From NCBI GenBank assembly GCA_026003615.1, contig BPHQ01000002.1, positions 1-64,000 of the forward strand: a DNA stretch of 64,000 bases, in the 5' to 3' direction. Positions within the stretch are counted from its first letter, which is position 1, and every line of letters starts with the position of its first letter. The position numbers were made by a program, and so were the translations under genes. A model generated the notes under the pieces. That model did no database searches. It saw only the letters and a program-made list of their open reading frames with translations, and was not told the origin of the DNA. The stretch comes from Bellilinea sp. (GTDB lineage: Bacteria > Chloroflexota > Anaerolineae > Anaerolineales > Anaerolineaceae). Positions 41,243-50,403 of this stretch are shown here, piece after piece.

Positions 41243-42418
41243 ATGAGTCCAGAAGAACTTACCTCTAAAACAAAGATTTGTCCAACCTGTGGGACTAAAT
41301 TAAGCATCAATGCAACCCGCTGTCTGGTTTGTGGCCGTCAATTCCATACGGAAAAAACTCCGTTGGCAACAGAAGGGAAGAAGAAAGCCGAAGTTATTGA
41401 CACACCGCGGATGCCTCAATTGACGCTATCATTACCGGCTGCAATTGGTTTGATCCTGTTGCTGCTTGGGATTGGCGCCGGTACGGTATTCGCTGTGTTT
41501 CAGGCATCTGCCCCGGCGGTAGCAGAAAACTTAACCCCAAGCCCCACCGCCAGCTTAACCCCCACCATTACGCTGACCCCCACAGCCACCGAAACACCCA
41601 CACCACAACCCACCTTCACGCCCCTGCCACCCCAGGAGTATCGCATTCAACCTAATGATACCTGCCTGACAATTGCCTACAACTTTGGCGTTTCGGTCAA
41701 CAGCATTATCCAACTCAACAAACTTTCACCAGCCTGTGACAATCTGGTGCCGGGCAACATTTTGTTAATTCCACAGCCAACTCCAACTCCTTCACCACAG
41801 CCAACCAACACACTCAGCCCCCAACAGGCAACCGAAGTCGCCTGTCAGATGTTCCCTTATAAAGTGCAAAGCGGAGATACGTTGAGCGGTATTGCCCGTA
41901 ATTACAACGTTTCAGCAGACGCCATCAAATCTTACAACGGGTTACCCTCGGATGTGGTTTATGAGGGAATGACGCTAAATATACCTCTATGCGAACGTCT
42001 GCCAACACCCGGTCCTACTCCCACCCCCACTAATCCACCGCCATACGCAGCACCCAATCTGTTACTGCCGGCAGATGGTGCAGTCTTCACTGCCGCCAAT
42101 GACTCGGTTACTTTACAATGGGCATCTGTGGGTACTTTGCGCCAAAACGAAGCATACGCTGTTAGCGTGGAAGACATCACCGAAGGTAAAGGCCGACGAT
42201 TGACCGAGTATGTAACCGATACCAAATTTATCGTACCAGTCTCCTTCCGTCCCACAGATAATACTCCCCATGTGCTGCGTTGGTTTGTCGTCCCCGTTCG
42301 TCAAATTGGCACTTCCGCAGACGGTAAACCGATTTATGATACCGCTGGTGCTGCCAGCACTTCCCGAACTTTCGTCTGGTGGAGTGCCGGAAGCGCACCA
42401 CCTTCGCCAACTCCCTGA
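41243..42418 (+). CDS. Zinc-ribbon membrane protein with two LysM domains
   Basis: I choose ATG 41243 (MSPEELTSKTKICPTCGTKL): a TATAAT box at 41191-41196 makes the earlier in-frame ATG, at 41186, impossible. The 391-residue protein has a cytoplasmic zinc ribbon (CPTC...CLVC), a transmembrane helix (about 62-86), a Pro/Thr linker, LysM 1 (about 130-177: YRIQPNDTCLTIAYNFGVSV), a second Pro/Thr linker, LysM 2 (about 203-250: YKVQSGDTLSGIARNYNVSA), and an Ig-like C-terminal domain. LysM domains bind peptidoglycan or other glycans. It may link the cytoplasm to the wall. Confidence 0.85.
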   Translation: MSPEELTSKTKICPTCGTKLSINATRCLVCGRQFHTEKTPLATEGKKKAEVIDTPRMPQLTLSLPAAIGLILLLLGIGAGTVFAVFQASAPAVAENLTPSPTASLTPTITLTPTATETPTPQPTFTPLPPQEYRIQPNDTCLTIAYNFGVSVNSIIQLNKLSPACDNLVPGNILLIPQPTPTPSPQPTNTLSPQQATEVACQMFPYKVQSGDTLSGIARNYNVSADAIKSYNGLPSDVVYEGMTLNIPLCERLPTPGPTPTPTNPPPYAAPNLLLPADGAVFTAANDSVTLQWASVGTLRQNEAYAVSVEDITEGKGRRLTEYVTDTKFIVPVSFRPTDNTPHVLRWFVVPVRQIGTSADGKPIYDTAGAASTSRTFVWWSAGSAPPSPTP

Positions 42419-42426
42419 TTCAAATA

Positions 42427-42458
42427 TGGGTGTGTTCCCATGGGGACACACCCATTTT
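42427..42458 (+). terminator. Intrinsic terminator of the LysM gene
   Basis: Stem TGGGTGTGT/ACACACCCA (42427-42435, 42446-42454), with CCC/GGG inside, followed by TTTT. It is palindromic and may also end the opposing trxB transcript. Confidence 0.75.
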
Positions 42459-42473
42459 GATTTCCTGAATTTT

Positions 42474-43451
42474 TCAGTTACCAGAGTGTGACTCTAAAAA
42501 CCGTGTGGCTTCAATCGCTGCTGCTGCTCCCATCCCGGCGGAGGTGATCACCTGACGATAGTGGGGATCCATAACTTCACCAGCCGCAAAAACACCCTCG
42601 ACGCTTGTCCTCATTTGCATGTCTGTGACAATGTAACCCTGTGGCGTCATTTCTAACTGGCCTTGAAAGATTTGGGTGTTGGGGGTGTGACCAATAAAGA
42701 TAAACACCCCATCCGTTTCAAAATCTCTCATTTCCCCCGTTTTTACGTTCTTCAAGCGAACACCGGTAACCACTCCATTCCCAAGAATTTCGCTGACCAC
42801 AGTATCCCAGATAAAGTGAATTTTCGGATTCTTGCGAGCGCGCTTTTGTAAAATTGCACCAGCCCTTAATTGATCCCGGCGGTGAACGATGGTTACATCC
42901 GTGGCGTAACGGGTCAAGAATAAACCTTCTTCCAAGGCGCTATCACCACCCCCAACAACGACCACCTTCTTGTCCTTGAAAAACCAACCATCACATGTCG
43001 CACAATAGGAAACACCTCGCCCGGTCAATTCGGTTTCATTGGGAACGTTGAGATGGTTTGGGCTGGCTCCGGTTGCAATGATTAATGTTTCTGCCAGATA
43101 TTCATTGCCATACGTACGAACCTTGAAGGGACGCTCACTCAAATCCACTCCGGTTGCCAAATCATATTCAAAACGCGCCCCAAAGCGTTCTGCCTGTTGA
43201 CGAAACAGTTCGCCCAATTCCGCACCGCCAATTCCCTCTGGAAAACCGGGGTAATTTTCAATCGTATGAGTCAGGGAAGCCTGCCCGCCCATTTCTGTCC
43301 CCGTTAACACCAGGGGACTTAGCTCGGCTCTTGCCGCATAAAGAGCAGCCGAAAGCCCTGCCGGCCCCGCACCTAAAATCAGCACTTTTTCAATTTTGTT
43401 TGGTTTGTTGGGGCTTTTACCCAATCCAATTTCGGAAAGATTAAATTCCAT
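42474..43451 (-). CDS. trxB: Thioredoxin reductase
   Basis: A 325-residue flavoenzyme. [18 protein letters not shown] (about 28-45) is the FAD-binding motif, CATC (Cys150 and Cys153) the redox-active disulphide, and [17 protein letters not shown] the NADPH-binding motif; [20 protein letters not shown] binds FAD near the end. It reduces thioredoxin using NADPH. About 20 residues precede the usual start of the family. A single gene. Confidence 0.95.
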   Translation of the reverse strand: MEFNLSEIGLGKSPNKPNKIEKVLILGAGPAGLSAALYAARAELSPLVLTGTEMGGQASLTHTIENYPGFPEGIGGAELGELFRQQAERFGARFEYDLATGVDLSERPFKVRTYGNEYLAETLIIATGASPNHLNVPNETELTGRGVSYCATCDGWFFKDKKVVVVGGGDSALEEGLFLTRYATDVTIVHRRDQLRAGAILQKRARKNPKIHFIWDTVVSEILGNGVVTGVRLKNVKTGEMRDFETDGVFIFIGHTPNTQIFQGQLEMTPQGYIVTDMQMRTSVEGVFAAGEVMDPHYRQVITSAGMGAAAAIEATRFLESHSGN

Positions 43452-43528
43452 GTTGCAATCTCCTCAATGATATAAAATCCAGTGTTTAGATGTCAAAATT
43501 CCCAATTGGTTACATTTCTGGCAGCATG

Positions 43529-44875
43529 CTATTCCACTGCGGCATCAGTAATTGTCAGTGCGCGGTCAATGACCTCAAACCCTTCTGCCAGTTGTTCTTC
43601 GGTAATGATTAAGGGCGGTATCAACAACACCGTATGCCAGTGGGTATAAAGAAAGACGCCGTGATCAAGTAAATACTTACGAAAAGCGGTCATTTCCGGG
43701 CTGGTTTGGTTGAAGGGTGCCATGGGCATTTTACTGCGCCTGTTCTTTACCAGTTCTATGGCACCAAACAACCCAATTGAGCGCACCTCACCAATGGAAG
43801 GATGCCGCTGTGCCAGTTCGGCTAGCATATCTGCCATCACTTCACCCATTTGTTGCGCCCGTTCGACCAGGTGATCCTCCTGCATCACCTTGATCGTGCC
43901 AATTGCTGCCGCCAACGAAATGGGGTGACCATTAAAGGTCAATCCTCCCTCATACACCTTCTCATTGAACGCAGCAGCGATCTCCGGTTTCATTGCAACC
44001 GCACCGAGCGGAGCATACGCCGAAGTTAACCCTTTTGCCATCGTCATTATGTCCGGCACCACATTCCAATGATCCACGGCAAACCATTTTCCGGTGCGTC
44101 CAAAACCACTCATCACCTCGTCACAAATCATCACAATACCATAGCGATTACATATCTCTCGCACGCCCTGTAAATAACCATCAGGAGGAATGATGATGCC
44201 ATTCGTGCCGGTCACCGATTCAATGAGAATTGCCGCAATTGTCTCCGGGCGTTCATATTGGATTATTTCTTCCAGATGATTCAAATAATCCTGACAAAAC
44301 TCCTCCTCAGAAATCTCCGGATTCAAGCGATGGAAAGTGGATCGGTAACGATAGGGATCAAGGAAGTGTACTACTCCTGGCATCGTATTAGGCTCCCACG
44401 CCACCCGCCGCGGATCGCCGGTGAGTGAAATTGCCCCATAGGTTGCCCCGTGGTAGGAACGGTAACGGCTCAGGATTTTAAACCGCCCCGTAAAGCCACG
44501 CGCCAGTTTAATAGCGTTTTCATTGGCATCTGCCCCGCCAAGGGTAAACAAAAATTTGGACAATCCCGGCGGGACAATCTCGATCAATTTTTTACACAAT
44601 TCACCCCGCGGTTGGGTGGCCATGTGGGGGCCTGCAAAGGGCAGCCGACGCGCCTGTTCCACGATGGCTTCAATCACTCTTTCATCACCATGACCGATGT
44701 TAACGCACATCACCATTGAATTCAGGTCCAAATATCTTTTCCCCTCAACATCCCAAAAATACACCCCTTTGGCTTTCGTTATTGGGATGGGATTGACTTT
44801 ATTTTGGGCGGACCAGGTCCAAAAATTATGTTCCAGGCAGGCTTGTAAAAAATCAAACGATGAATTTGAAATCAT
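43529..44875 (-). CDS. Class III PLP-dependent aminotransferase
   Basis: A 448-residue enzyme of the omega/beta-alanine-pyruvate type. Motifs are FTLGGADANENAIKLARGFT, the aromatic SYHGATYG, LIESVTGTNGIIIPPDGY, ICDEVMSGFGRTGKWFAVDH and the PLP lysine in MTMAKGLTSAYAPLGA. The substrate cannot be read from sequence; the nearest types act on beta-alanine, 4-aminobutyrate or taurine. It stands alone between trxB and the DUF309 gene. Confidence 0.9.
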   Translation of the reverse strand: MISNSSFDFLQACLEHNFWTWSAQNKVNPIPITKAKGVYFWDVEGKRYLDLNSMVMCVNIGHGDERVIEAIVEQARRLPFAGPHMATQPRGELCKKLIEIVPPGLSKFLFTLGGADANENAIKLARGFTGRFKILSRYRSYHGATYGAISLTGDPRRVAWEPNTMPGVVHFLDPYRYRSTFHRLNPEISEEEFCQDYLNHLEEIIQYERPETIAAILIESVTGTNGIIIPPDGYLQGVREICNRYGIVMICDEVMSGFGRTGKWFAVDHWNVVPDIMTMAKGLTSAYAPLGAVAMKPEIAAAFNEKVYEGGLTFNGHPISLAAAIGTIKVMQEDHLVERAQQMGEVMADMLAELAQRHPSIGEVRSIGLFGAIELVKNRRSKMPMAPFNQTSPEMTAFRKYLLDHGVFLYTHWHTVLLIPPLIITEEQLAEGFEVIDRALTITDAAVE

Positions 44876-44967
44876 TTTTTTACCTTAAAAAGGATTTGAT
44901 GAGGGTATTATCTTCAATCCTATCATAACTCTATGGCGAATGATAAGTAAAATTGAAGAATTACCTG

Positions 44968-44976
44968 TGCTATAAT
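44968..44976 (+). promoter_or_regulatory. Extended -10 promoter of the DUF309-fabL operon
   Basis: TGCTATAAT with TATAAT at 44971-44976, about 23 bases before the ATG. It has the same sequence as the tmRNA promoter. Confidence 0.6.
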
Positions 44977-44998
44977 CCCCAATAACAGGACGTAATAG

Positions 44999-45460
44999 AT
45001 GAGCGTTGATATGCCCAATGAACCCATTTACCCGGGACAACGTTTTACCGCAAAAGAAATAGAAGATGCGGGCGAAGGAGAGCTTCACCCCCAGGCAAGG
45101 ATTGGCATTCAATTGTTCAACAGGGGAGAGTACTTTGAAGCTCACGAAGCATTAGAACTGGCCTGGCGCGATGAAAGCGGACCCGTCCGCGAATTTTATC
45201 GAGGCATCTTGCAAATTGGGGTGGCTTATTACCACATCCTGAACGGAAACTATCGTGGGGCAGTTAAGATGTTTAGCCGCGCAAAAAAATGGCTGGCAGC
45301 CTACCCGCCCGTGTACCGCGGAGTCAACCTTGCTCAGTTGAAAAAGGACGCTCTCCATGCCGAAGAATTGTTAATTGAACTGGGCGCGGAGAATATTCGC
45401 CAATTCAATCAACATTTACTGAAACCTATTCTCCTTGAAGGTAATCCTTATAAATTATGA
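44999..45460 (+). CDS. DUF309-family protein
   Basis: A 153-residue all-helical protein with the family hallmark FNRGEYFEAHEALELAWRDE (about 40-59), then REFYRGILQIGVAYYHILNG. DUF309 proteins have unknown function; the conserved 'EAHE..lE..W' core is suggestive of a metal or ligand site. AGGA is eight bases before the ATG. It overlaps the FabL-like gene by four bases, so the two are co-translated. Confidence 0.9.
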   Translation: MSVDMPNEPIYPGQRFTAKEIEDAGEGELHPQARIGIQLFNRGEYFEAHEALELAWRDESGPVREFYRGILQIGVAYYHILNGNYRGAVKMFSRAKKWLAAYPPVYRGVNLAQLKKDALHAEELLIELGAENIRQFNQHLLKPILLEGNPYKL

Positions 45461-46236
45461 ATGAGATCTTTCCATTTCTCGGTAAAACAGCCCTGATCAC
45501 CGGCGGTGGACGGGGGATTGGTAGAGCCATTGCCCTTCTGCTTGCTGAACGGGGGGCAGATGTGGTGATTAATTTTGTCCGTAATCAAGCCCCGGCAGAA
45601 GAAGTTGCCCAACAAATTCGCCAAATGGGACGCCGTGCGGAAATTTACCGCGCCAATGTGGGAAAAATTGAAGACATCCACCGTTTATTCGATTTTATTG
45701 AACAGCAATTTGGCGGACTGGACATTTTCATCAGTAATGCTGCATCGGGTTTCAACCGGCCGGCACTCCAGCAAAAAGAAACCGGTTGGGATCACACAAT
45801 AAATGTCAATGCCCGCGCCTTTCTTTTTTCGGCGCAACGGGCTGTACCGCTCATGCAAAAAAGAGGCGGTGGAGCCATGGTAGCGATTTCCTCACCGGGC
45901 AGTCATCGCGTTTTGCCGGATTATGTGGCAGTTGGAGCATCAAAAGCGGCTTTAGAATCCCTGACCCGCTATCTGGCAGTGGAATTGGCCCCGTTGAATA
46001 TTGTGGTGAACGCTGTTTCACCCTCGCTTGTGGAAACGGATGCCCTCAAACACTTTGCCTCTCTTTCCAATCCACAGGTTATTACCCGTGCAATAGAAAA
46101 CACCCCTGCCGGCAGGTTAGTTCAACCGGAGGATGTCGCCAGAGTGGTTGCATTTCTATGCAGCCCGGATGCGTTTATGATTCGCGGTCAGGTCATTGTG
46201 ATTGATGGTGGTTATACTCTAATAACACCGGCCTGA
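45457..46236 (+). CDS. fabL: FabL-type enoyl-ACP reductase (SDR family)
   Basis: A 259-residue short-chain dehydrogenase. It has the cofactor motif TGGGRGIG (about 15-22), SNAASG in place of the NNAG motif, and the Y-x6-K active site in YVAVGASKAALESLTRYLAV. It ends MIRGQVIVIDGGYTL. The Y-x6-K spacing and the SPSLVETDALKHF segment are those of FabL, which makes the last reduction in fatty acid elongation. A general SDR role cannot be excluded. Confidence 0.85.
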   Translation: MNEIFPFLGKTALITGGGRGIGRAIALLLAERGADVVINFVRNQAPAEEVAQQIRQMGRRAEIYRANVGKIEDIHRLFDFIEQQFGGLDIFISNAASGFNRPALQQKETGWDHTINVNARAFLFSAQRAVPLMQKRGGGAMVAISSPGSHRVLPDYVAVGASKAALESLTRYLAVELAPLNIVVNAVSPSLVETDALKHFASLSNPQVITRAIENTPAGRLVQPEDVARVVAFLCSPDAFMIRGQVIVIDGGYTLITPA

Positions 46237-46248
46237 TTCTTCATTGCA

Positions 46249-46884
46249 TCACTCGCGAATCAAAACAGCCCGCGCCGGAGCCCCATCACTCCCTTGGATT
46301 TTGATCGGCAGGCAGATCAATTGATATTCGCCCGGCTGTACTGCCGAAAGGTCAAGACCTTCCACAATCACCATATTTGCACCCAACAAAATTTGATGGG
46401 TCGGGCGAGATTGTTTGTAAGGTGCCACCGACAAATAATCCACTCCAACAAGGCGCACTCCCTTTTCGACCAGATAGCGTGAGCCGCTTTCATCAATAGC
46501 AACAAAATCGGTCTGAAATTCCCGAACCTGATTAGCCCAATAATAAGAATTGCGGGTTTTGAATAATAACCGTCTCGTGTCTGCCGGAATCTCCAGACTC
46601 TCCAATACCTCCCGGTTAATCACATTGACATCATCACCAACCTGAACTACTCTGGCCGGTCCAATCAACACCTCCAGATTCATGGATTCAACCGCGCTGG
46701 TTCCGTCAATAAAATGCAATGGAGCGTCAACATGGGTTCCGGTGTGAACCCCCATATCCATCCGAGAAACATTCGCATTTGCCCCACTGGCAATTGCGCT
46801 CACCCGCTCCACGATTGCTTTTGGATCACCTGGCCAGGTAGGCAGATTGGGTGAAATGGTCAGAGAAATATCCCAAATTTTCAT
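46249..46884 (-). CDS. Cyclase / kynurenine formamidase-like hydrolase
   Basis: A 211-residue metal-dependent hydrolase from ATG 46884 (GAGGAGGT upstream); the frame opens 13 codons earlier but inside the neighbouring gene. It starts MKIWDISLTISPNLPTWPGD and carries HTGTHVDAPLHF (about 47-58), the metal-binding HxGTHxDxPxH motif of the cyclase family (PF04199). Members open kynurenine formamide or related amides. The true substrate is unknown; no other kynurenine gene is in view. Confidence 0.9.
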   Translation of the reverse strand: MKIWDISLTISPNLPTWPGDPKAIVERVSAIASGANANVSRMDMGVHTGTHVDAPLHFIDGTSAVESMNLEVLIGPARVVQVGDDVNVINREVLESLEIPADTRRLLFKTRNSYYWANQVREFQTDFVAIDESGSRYLVEKGVRLVGVDYLSVAPYKQSRPTHQILLGANMVIVEGLDLSAVQPGEYQLICLPIKIQGSDGAPARAVLIRE

Positions 46885-46901
46885 GATTACCTCCTCAGTA
46901 A

Positions 46902-48584
46902 TTATGGTGTGTAAGGTCCCCACCCAGCCGCTGTAAAGATGTCCTTCAAAAAATCAATTCGTTCAACGGCATTCATCGGTCGTGGGCGGGAATAATCTTC
47001 CAGATAAGCCGTCAACAGTTCAGTCGAGATATGTTTCCCATTATAAAACACATGCCGGTCAATCAATTCTTTACGGGTTCCTTCAGGTATGGTAACCGTA
47101 TCTACCCACATCTGATCAAAAAACAGGTTTCCAAGACCATAATGGATGAAAGAATCATTGTAAAATTCCATGGCCATTGGGTGATGAGATTGCGAACCAC
47201 TGACGATCACAGCACCTGCATCGGCTGGGATACGGAAATCTCGCTGCTCGAATTCCTCTACCCAATGGCGGTAGGTTTCAAAATATTGGAAAGTGAAAAT
47301 AACGAGGTACCCTTCATCCCTCAATTGTTGAATGCGTTGTTGAATCCACTCATAATCACAAGGTGCCACACCTCCGAAATCTTCCCCCGCCCAAATATAG
47401 GCTGGCCCCGCCGGATTACATCCTAAAAACGCAAACCGGTTGCCATTGTGTTCGATAAAAACTGCTTCGCGAGCCTCGTTGAGATTTTCGCCCGCTGCAT
47501 AATAAACCCATCCACGCGAGCGATATAGATCAAGAGAGAAAGATAACGCATCCCGTCCCCAATCCACGCCATGATTTCCCGTCAGATCCACAATATCGGT
47601 TCCGACCGAGTCTAATAATTCAATATATTCGGGTTTACTGCAAAAGATCAATGGATAGGGATCCATTTTCGGATCCGGACAACGCGGCGAAAAAGAAACT
47701 TCGTTGCTGATATGGGTCAAATCTGCATTGCGCAGCCAATCCCCAATTGCCTCACCAGGGTAAGTCATCCCCTTTTGTTCCATTCGTACCGCAGTTGCCC
47801 GCACCAGAGCAGTTACACCGGTCATTACCAGAACTGTTAATTTACTCTCATCGCGGTTTGAGGTGAGATTCGGTAAATCCAGATTCTCCCTGGCGGTTAA
47901 GGAAGTATTCCAATGATAATGGACGGCCAGAGGGTATTCCTCGACCACAAATTGATTACTGATTGGAGATTGGTCATTCAGCGGAATTACTTTCCAGCGA
48001 GGTTCTAAATATTCAAAAGGTATAATAGCCAGGACGTCTCTCTTTTCCCACGCTGCATCCAGAAGTTCATTCTGCTTTTTCATAACCACGTAGCGATCCG
48101 ACAATTCCCCCAATACAGGTTCAAGCACTTTTATGGTTTGTTCAGTGACCAAAATTGGAATCGCCTGTTCGTCCGGTTTACCTTGCCACCAATCCTTTAA
48201 TTGATCAAAGTTGATCTGTTCGATGAGCGAAGAAAATGGGGTAACCAGCACATACACCCACGTCACGTCTGCTTGCGCCGAAGTGCCCGATTCAAGCCAT
48301 AGATTAGCCAATTCTTTTTGGTTTTCGCTCTTCATTGAGTTTTGTTGGGCAATTTGATCGTATAATCCCTCAGGAAGAGAAGCATCCAGCCAGATCACCG
48401 GTGGCGGGGCTGAAGTTGGTGTTAACCGAACCGCCAGTGTGGGAACATTTGTGGGGGTGGTCACCATTGGCTGTGATTGGGTTGGTTCAAAAGCAAGTGA
48501 GGCAACAGTGGGATTTACGGACGAAGTAGTACAACCGCTAATCCACAAGACGAAAAAAAGATAGGTAACCCATTTTTTTCTCAT
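46902..48584 (-). CDS. CapA-family lipoprotein, second of a tandem pair
   Basis: A 560-residue lipoprotein from ATG 48584, overlapping the preceding stop (ATGA). The signal ends in a WISGC lipobox. A Pro/Thr linker leads to a region (about 70-240) that looks like a periplasmic binding-protein lobe (PILVTEQTIKVLEPVLGELS, LAIIPFEYLEPRWKVIPLND). The CapA-type metallophosphatase domain (about 250-500) has HISNEVSF, DLTGNHGVDWG, IVSGSQSHHPM and YGLGNLFFDQ. CapA/PgsA proteins are linked to poly-gamma-glutamate export; the role of this combined form is unknown. It parallels the upstream gene along its length. Confidence 0.8.
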   Translation of the reverse strand: MRKKWVTYLFFVLWISGCTTSSVNPTVASLAFEPTQSQPMVTTPTNVPTLAVRLTPTSAPPPVIWLDASLPEGLYDQIAQQNSMKSENQKELANLWLESGTSAQADVTWVYVLVTPFSSLIEQINFDQLKDWWQGKPDEQAIPILVTEQTIKVLEPVLGELSDRYVVMKKQNELLDAAWEKRDVLAIIPFEYLEPRWKVIPLNDQSPISNQFVVEEYPLAVHYHWNTSLTARENLDLPNLTSNRDESKLTVLVMTGVTALVRATAVRMEQKGMTYPGEAIGDWLRNADLTHISNEVSFSPRCPDPKMDPYPLIFCSKPEYIELLDSVGTDIVDLTGNHGVDWGRDALSFSLDLYRSRGWVYYAAGENLNEAREAVFIEHNGNRFAFLGCNPAGPAYIWAGEDFGGVAPCDYEWIQQRIQQLRDEGYLVIFTFQYFETYRHWVEEFEQRDFRIPADAGAVIVSGSQSHHPMAMEFYNDSFIHYGLGNLFFDQMWVDTVTIPEGTRKELIDRHVFYNGKHISTELLTAYLEDYSRPRPMNAVERIDFLKDIFTAAGWGPYTP

Positions 48585-50284
48585 GGCTTCTCCGATTCCA
48601 GCCACCCACTTACCCGAAAGTAATCTTCCAGCATTTCCACACGTTCATCTTTGGTCATCGGGCGAGGGCGGGAATAATCTTCCAGGATTGTGGTCAATAA
48701 CTCCACCCCCAGATACCTTCCATCGTAAAATACATGTCGGTCTACGAATTGACGGCGGTGCAAGGGAAACATTTGATCGAAAAACAAATTGCCAAGACCG
48801 TAATGCATGAAGTGATCTTGATAAAAACCAAACCCATGGGCAAAATGCGCCTGACTTCCACTGACGATTACCGCACCAGCCTGGGCGGCCTGTTCAAATT
48901 CTTGCAGAGTCAGGTTCATAGGCATAAAATCCTCAACCTCATAATGCTGAAAGGTGACAATTGGTAAATACCCCAATGCCATCACATTTCTAATTTCATT
49001 TTCCAATTCATTCATGTCGCAAGGGGCTGGCCCGGGTTGATCTATTGTAGCCCAAATATTATCTGGACCGGCTCGGTTGCAGCCGATCAAGGCCAGAAGA
49101 TTGCCATGATGTTCTATCAGGAGTGGTTGACGGGCTTCTTCCAGATTTCGACCACCCCCATAGTACTTAATGCCGTTCTGATTATAGAGATCTAAAGTAT
49201 ATAAGAATGGCTCAGTTCCCCAATCCAGCAAATGATTTCCGGTCAATTCCACTACATCCACACCAGCCATTTTCAAAAACTCCACATAACGCGGACTTGT
49301 ACAAAATCGCTGCCCGCCCCTCACCGGCAGCGCAGGTGGACAATTTTCGTAAAAAGACACCTCGTTACTGACATGGGTAATATCTGCCCCACGCAGCCAT
49401 TCGCCAATGTCCTGCAAGGGATACTCCAAGCCCTTCAGCTCCATCCTCTCGGCAGTGTTGCGAACCAGAGCCGTGGTGCCGGTCAGAATCAAACTGGTGA
49501 ACTTTTCTGGCTGTCGATTGGTGATTATCGCCTCGGGTTTTTGTGCGAAATCAATCGCTTTGTTTTTGTTTTGGACAAATCCCTCCCATTGGACCGTTAA
49601 GCCGTAATCTCCTGCGGTAAAATTTTGATCCAGCGGAGATTTACCATCTACGCGCAGCACCTTCCAGCGCGGTTCCAGATATTCAAAGGGGAGGATAACA
49701 CGCAGATCCCTTTCCTGCCATGCTTTTTCAAGAAGTTTATCAGCCGGGAGAATCAAAACACTTTGCAAATCGGCATGTCCCCATAAACTATCAAAAATAG
49801 GGAAGGTTTCTTCTGCCACAAGTAAGCGAAATTCTCCACCACAGGTGCCCCGCCAACAACTTACGACCTCCTCAAGGGTGATCTCATCCTGAACGGTTGG
49901 GAACGCTGCTGCAATTGTATAAACCCATTGAATGAGAACAGCACCACGAACACCCCCCGACCGGGCAATTTTTATGGAATAATCCGCTAGTTCATCATTT
50001 TCAACCCACTCGATATTCCTCCCGTTTGCTAAAGAGGCTTGCACGCTTTCGGGTAAGGGATCCGTGTGTAATTGAATGGGGGAATTAAATTCGAGGGTCG
50101 GCGTTAGAGTGATAGAAGTTGGGGTGCTTCGTGTTGGTATATTTGTAATCTCAATTTCAGGACTTTCAATCGGAAAAACAGCCCCGTTCGAAAGTTCATC
50201 ATTTGAGATGAAATCACAACCCGTCATGCTTACCAAGCCAAACAAAACGATTAACCAAACTATAAGCGGGCGATTTACCATCAT
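48581..50284 (-). CDS. CapA-family lipoprotein, first of a tandem pair
   Basis: A 567-residue lipoprotein (ATG 50284; a GTG lies four codons earlier). The signal has lipobox SMTGC, followed by a Pro/Thr linker. The N-terminal lobe (about 80-245) resembles a periplasmic binding fold (FRLLVAEETFPIFDSLWGHA, RVILPFEYLEPRWKVLRVDG); the CapA domain follows, with HVSNEVSF, ELTGNHLLDWG, IVSGSQAHFAH and YGLGNLFFDQ. It is a clear duplicate of the next gene. Fusion of the two domains suggests ligand sensing at the cell surface, but that is inference. Confidence 0.8.
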   Translation of the reverse strand: MMVNRPLIVWLIVLFGLVSMTGCDFISNDELSNGAVFPIESPEIEITNIPTRSTPTSITLTPTLEFNSPIQLHTDPLPESVQASLANGRNIEWVENDELADYSIKIARSGGVRGAVLIQWVYTIAAAFPTVQDEITLEEVVSCWRGTCGGEFRLLVAEETFPIFDSLWGHADLQSVLILPADKLLEKAWQERDLRVILPFEYLEPRWKVLRVDGKSPLDQNFTAGDYGLTVQWEGFVQNKNKAIDFAQKPEAIITNRQPEKFTSLILTGTTALVRNTAERMELKGLEYPLQDIGEWLRGADITHVSNEVSFYENCPPALPVRGGQRFCTSPRYVEFLKMAGVDVVELTGNHLLDWGTEPFLYTLDLYNQNGIKYYGGGRNLEEARQPLLIEHHGNLLALIGCNRAGPDNIWATIDQPGPAPCDMNELENEIRNVMALGYLPIVTFQHYEVEDFMPMNLTLQEFEQAAQAGAVIVSGSQAHFAHGFGFYQDHFMHYGLGNLFFDQMFPLHRRQFVDRHVFYDGRYLGVELLTTILEDYSRPRPMTKDERVEMLEDYFRVSGWLESEKP

Positions 50285-50365
50285 TTTAGTTAACACGGCG
50301 GAAATTATACTACCTCAAAGGTTCTATAAGCGCTGGATTTGATAGAGATTGACAGTTAACATCGC

Positions 50366-50371
50366 TATAAT
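50366..50371 (+). promoter_or_regulatory. -10 box before the thiolase gene
   Basis: A perfect TATAAT, 32 bases before the ATG. TTGACA lies upstream with only an 11-base gap, too short for a normal pair, so the -35 is uncertain. Confidence 0.4.
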
Positions 50372-50403
50372 AGCATTGAATCAACTGAGAAAAGGAAACC
50401 GTT

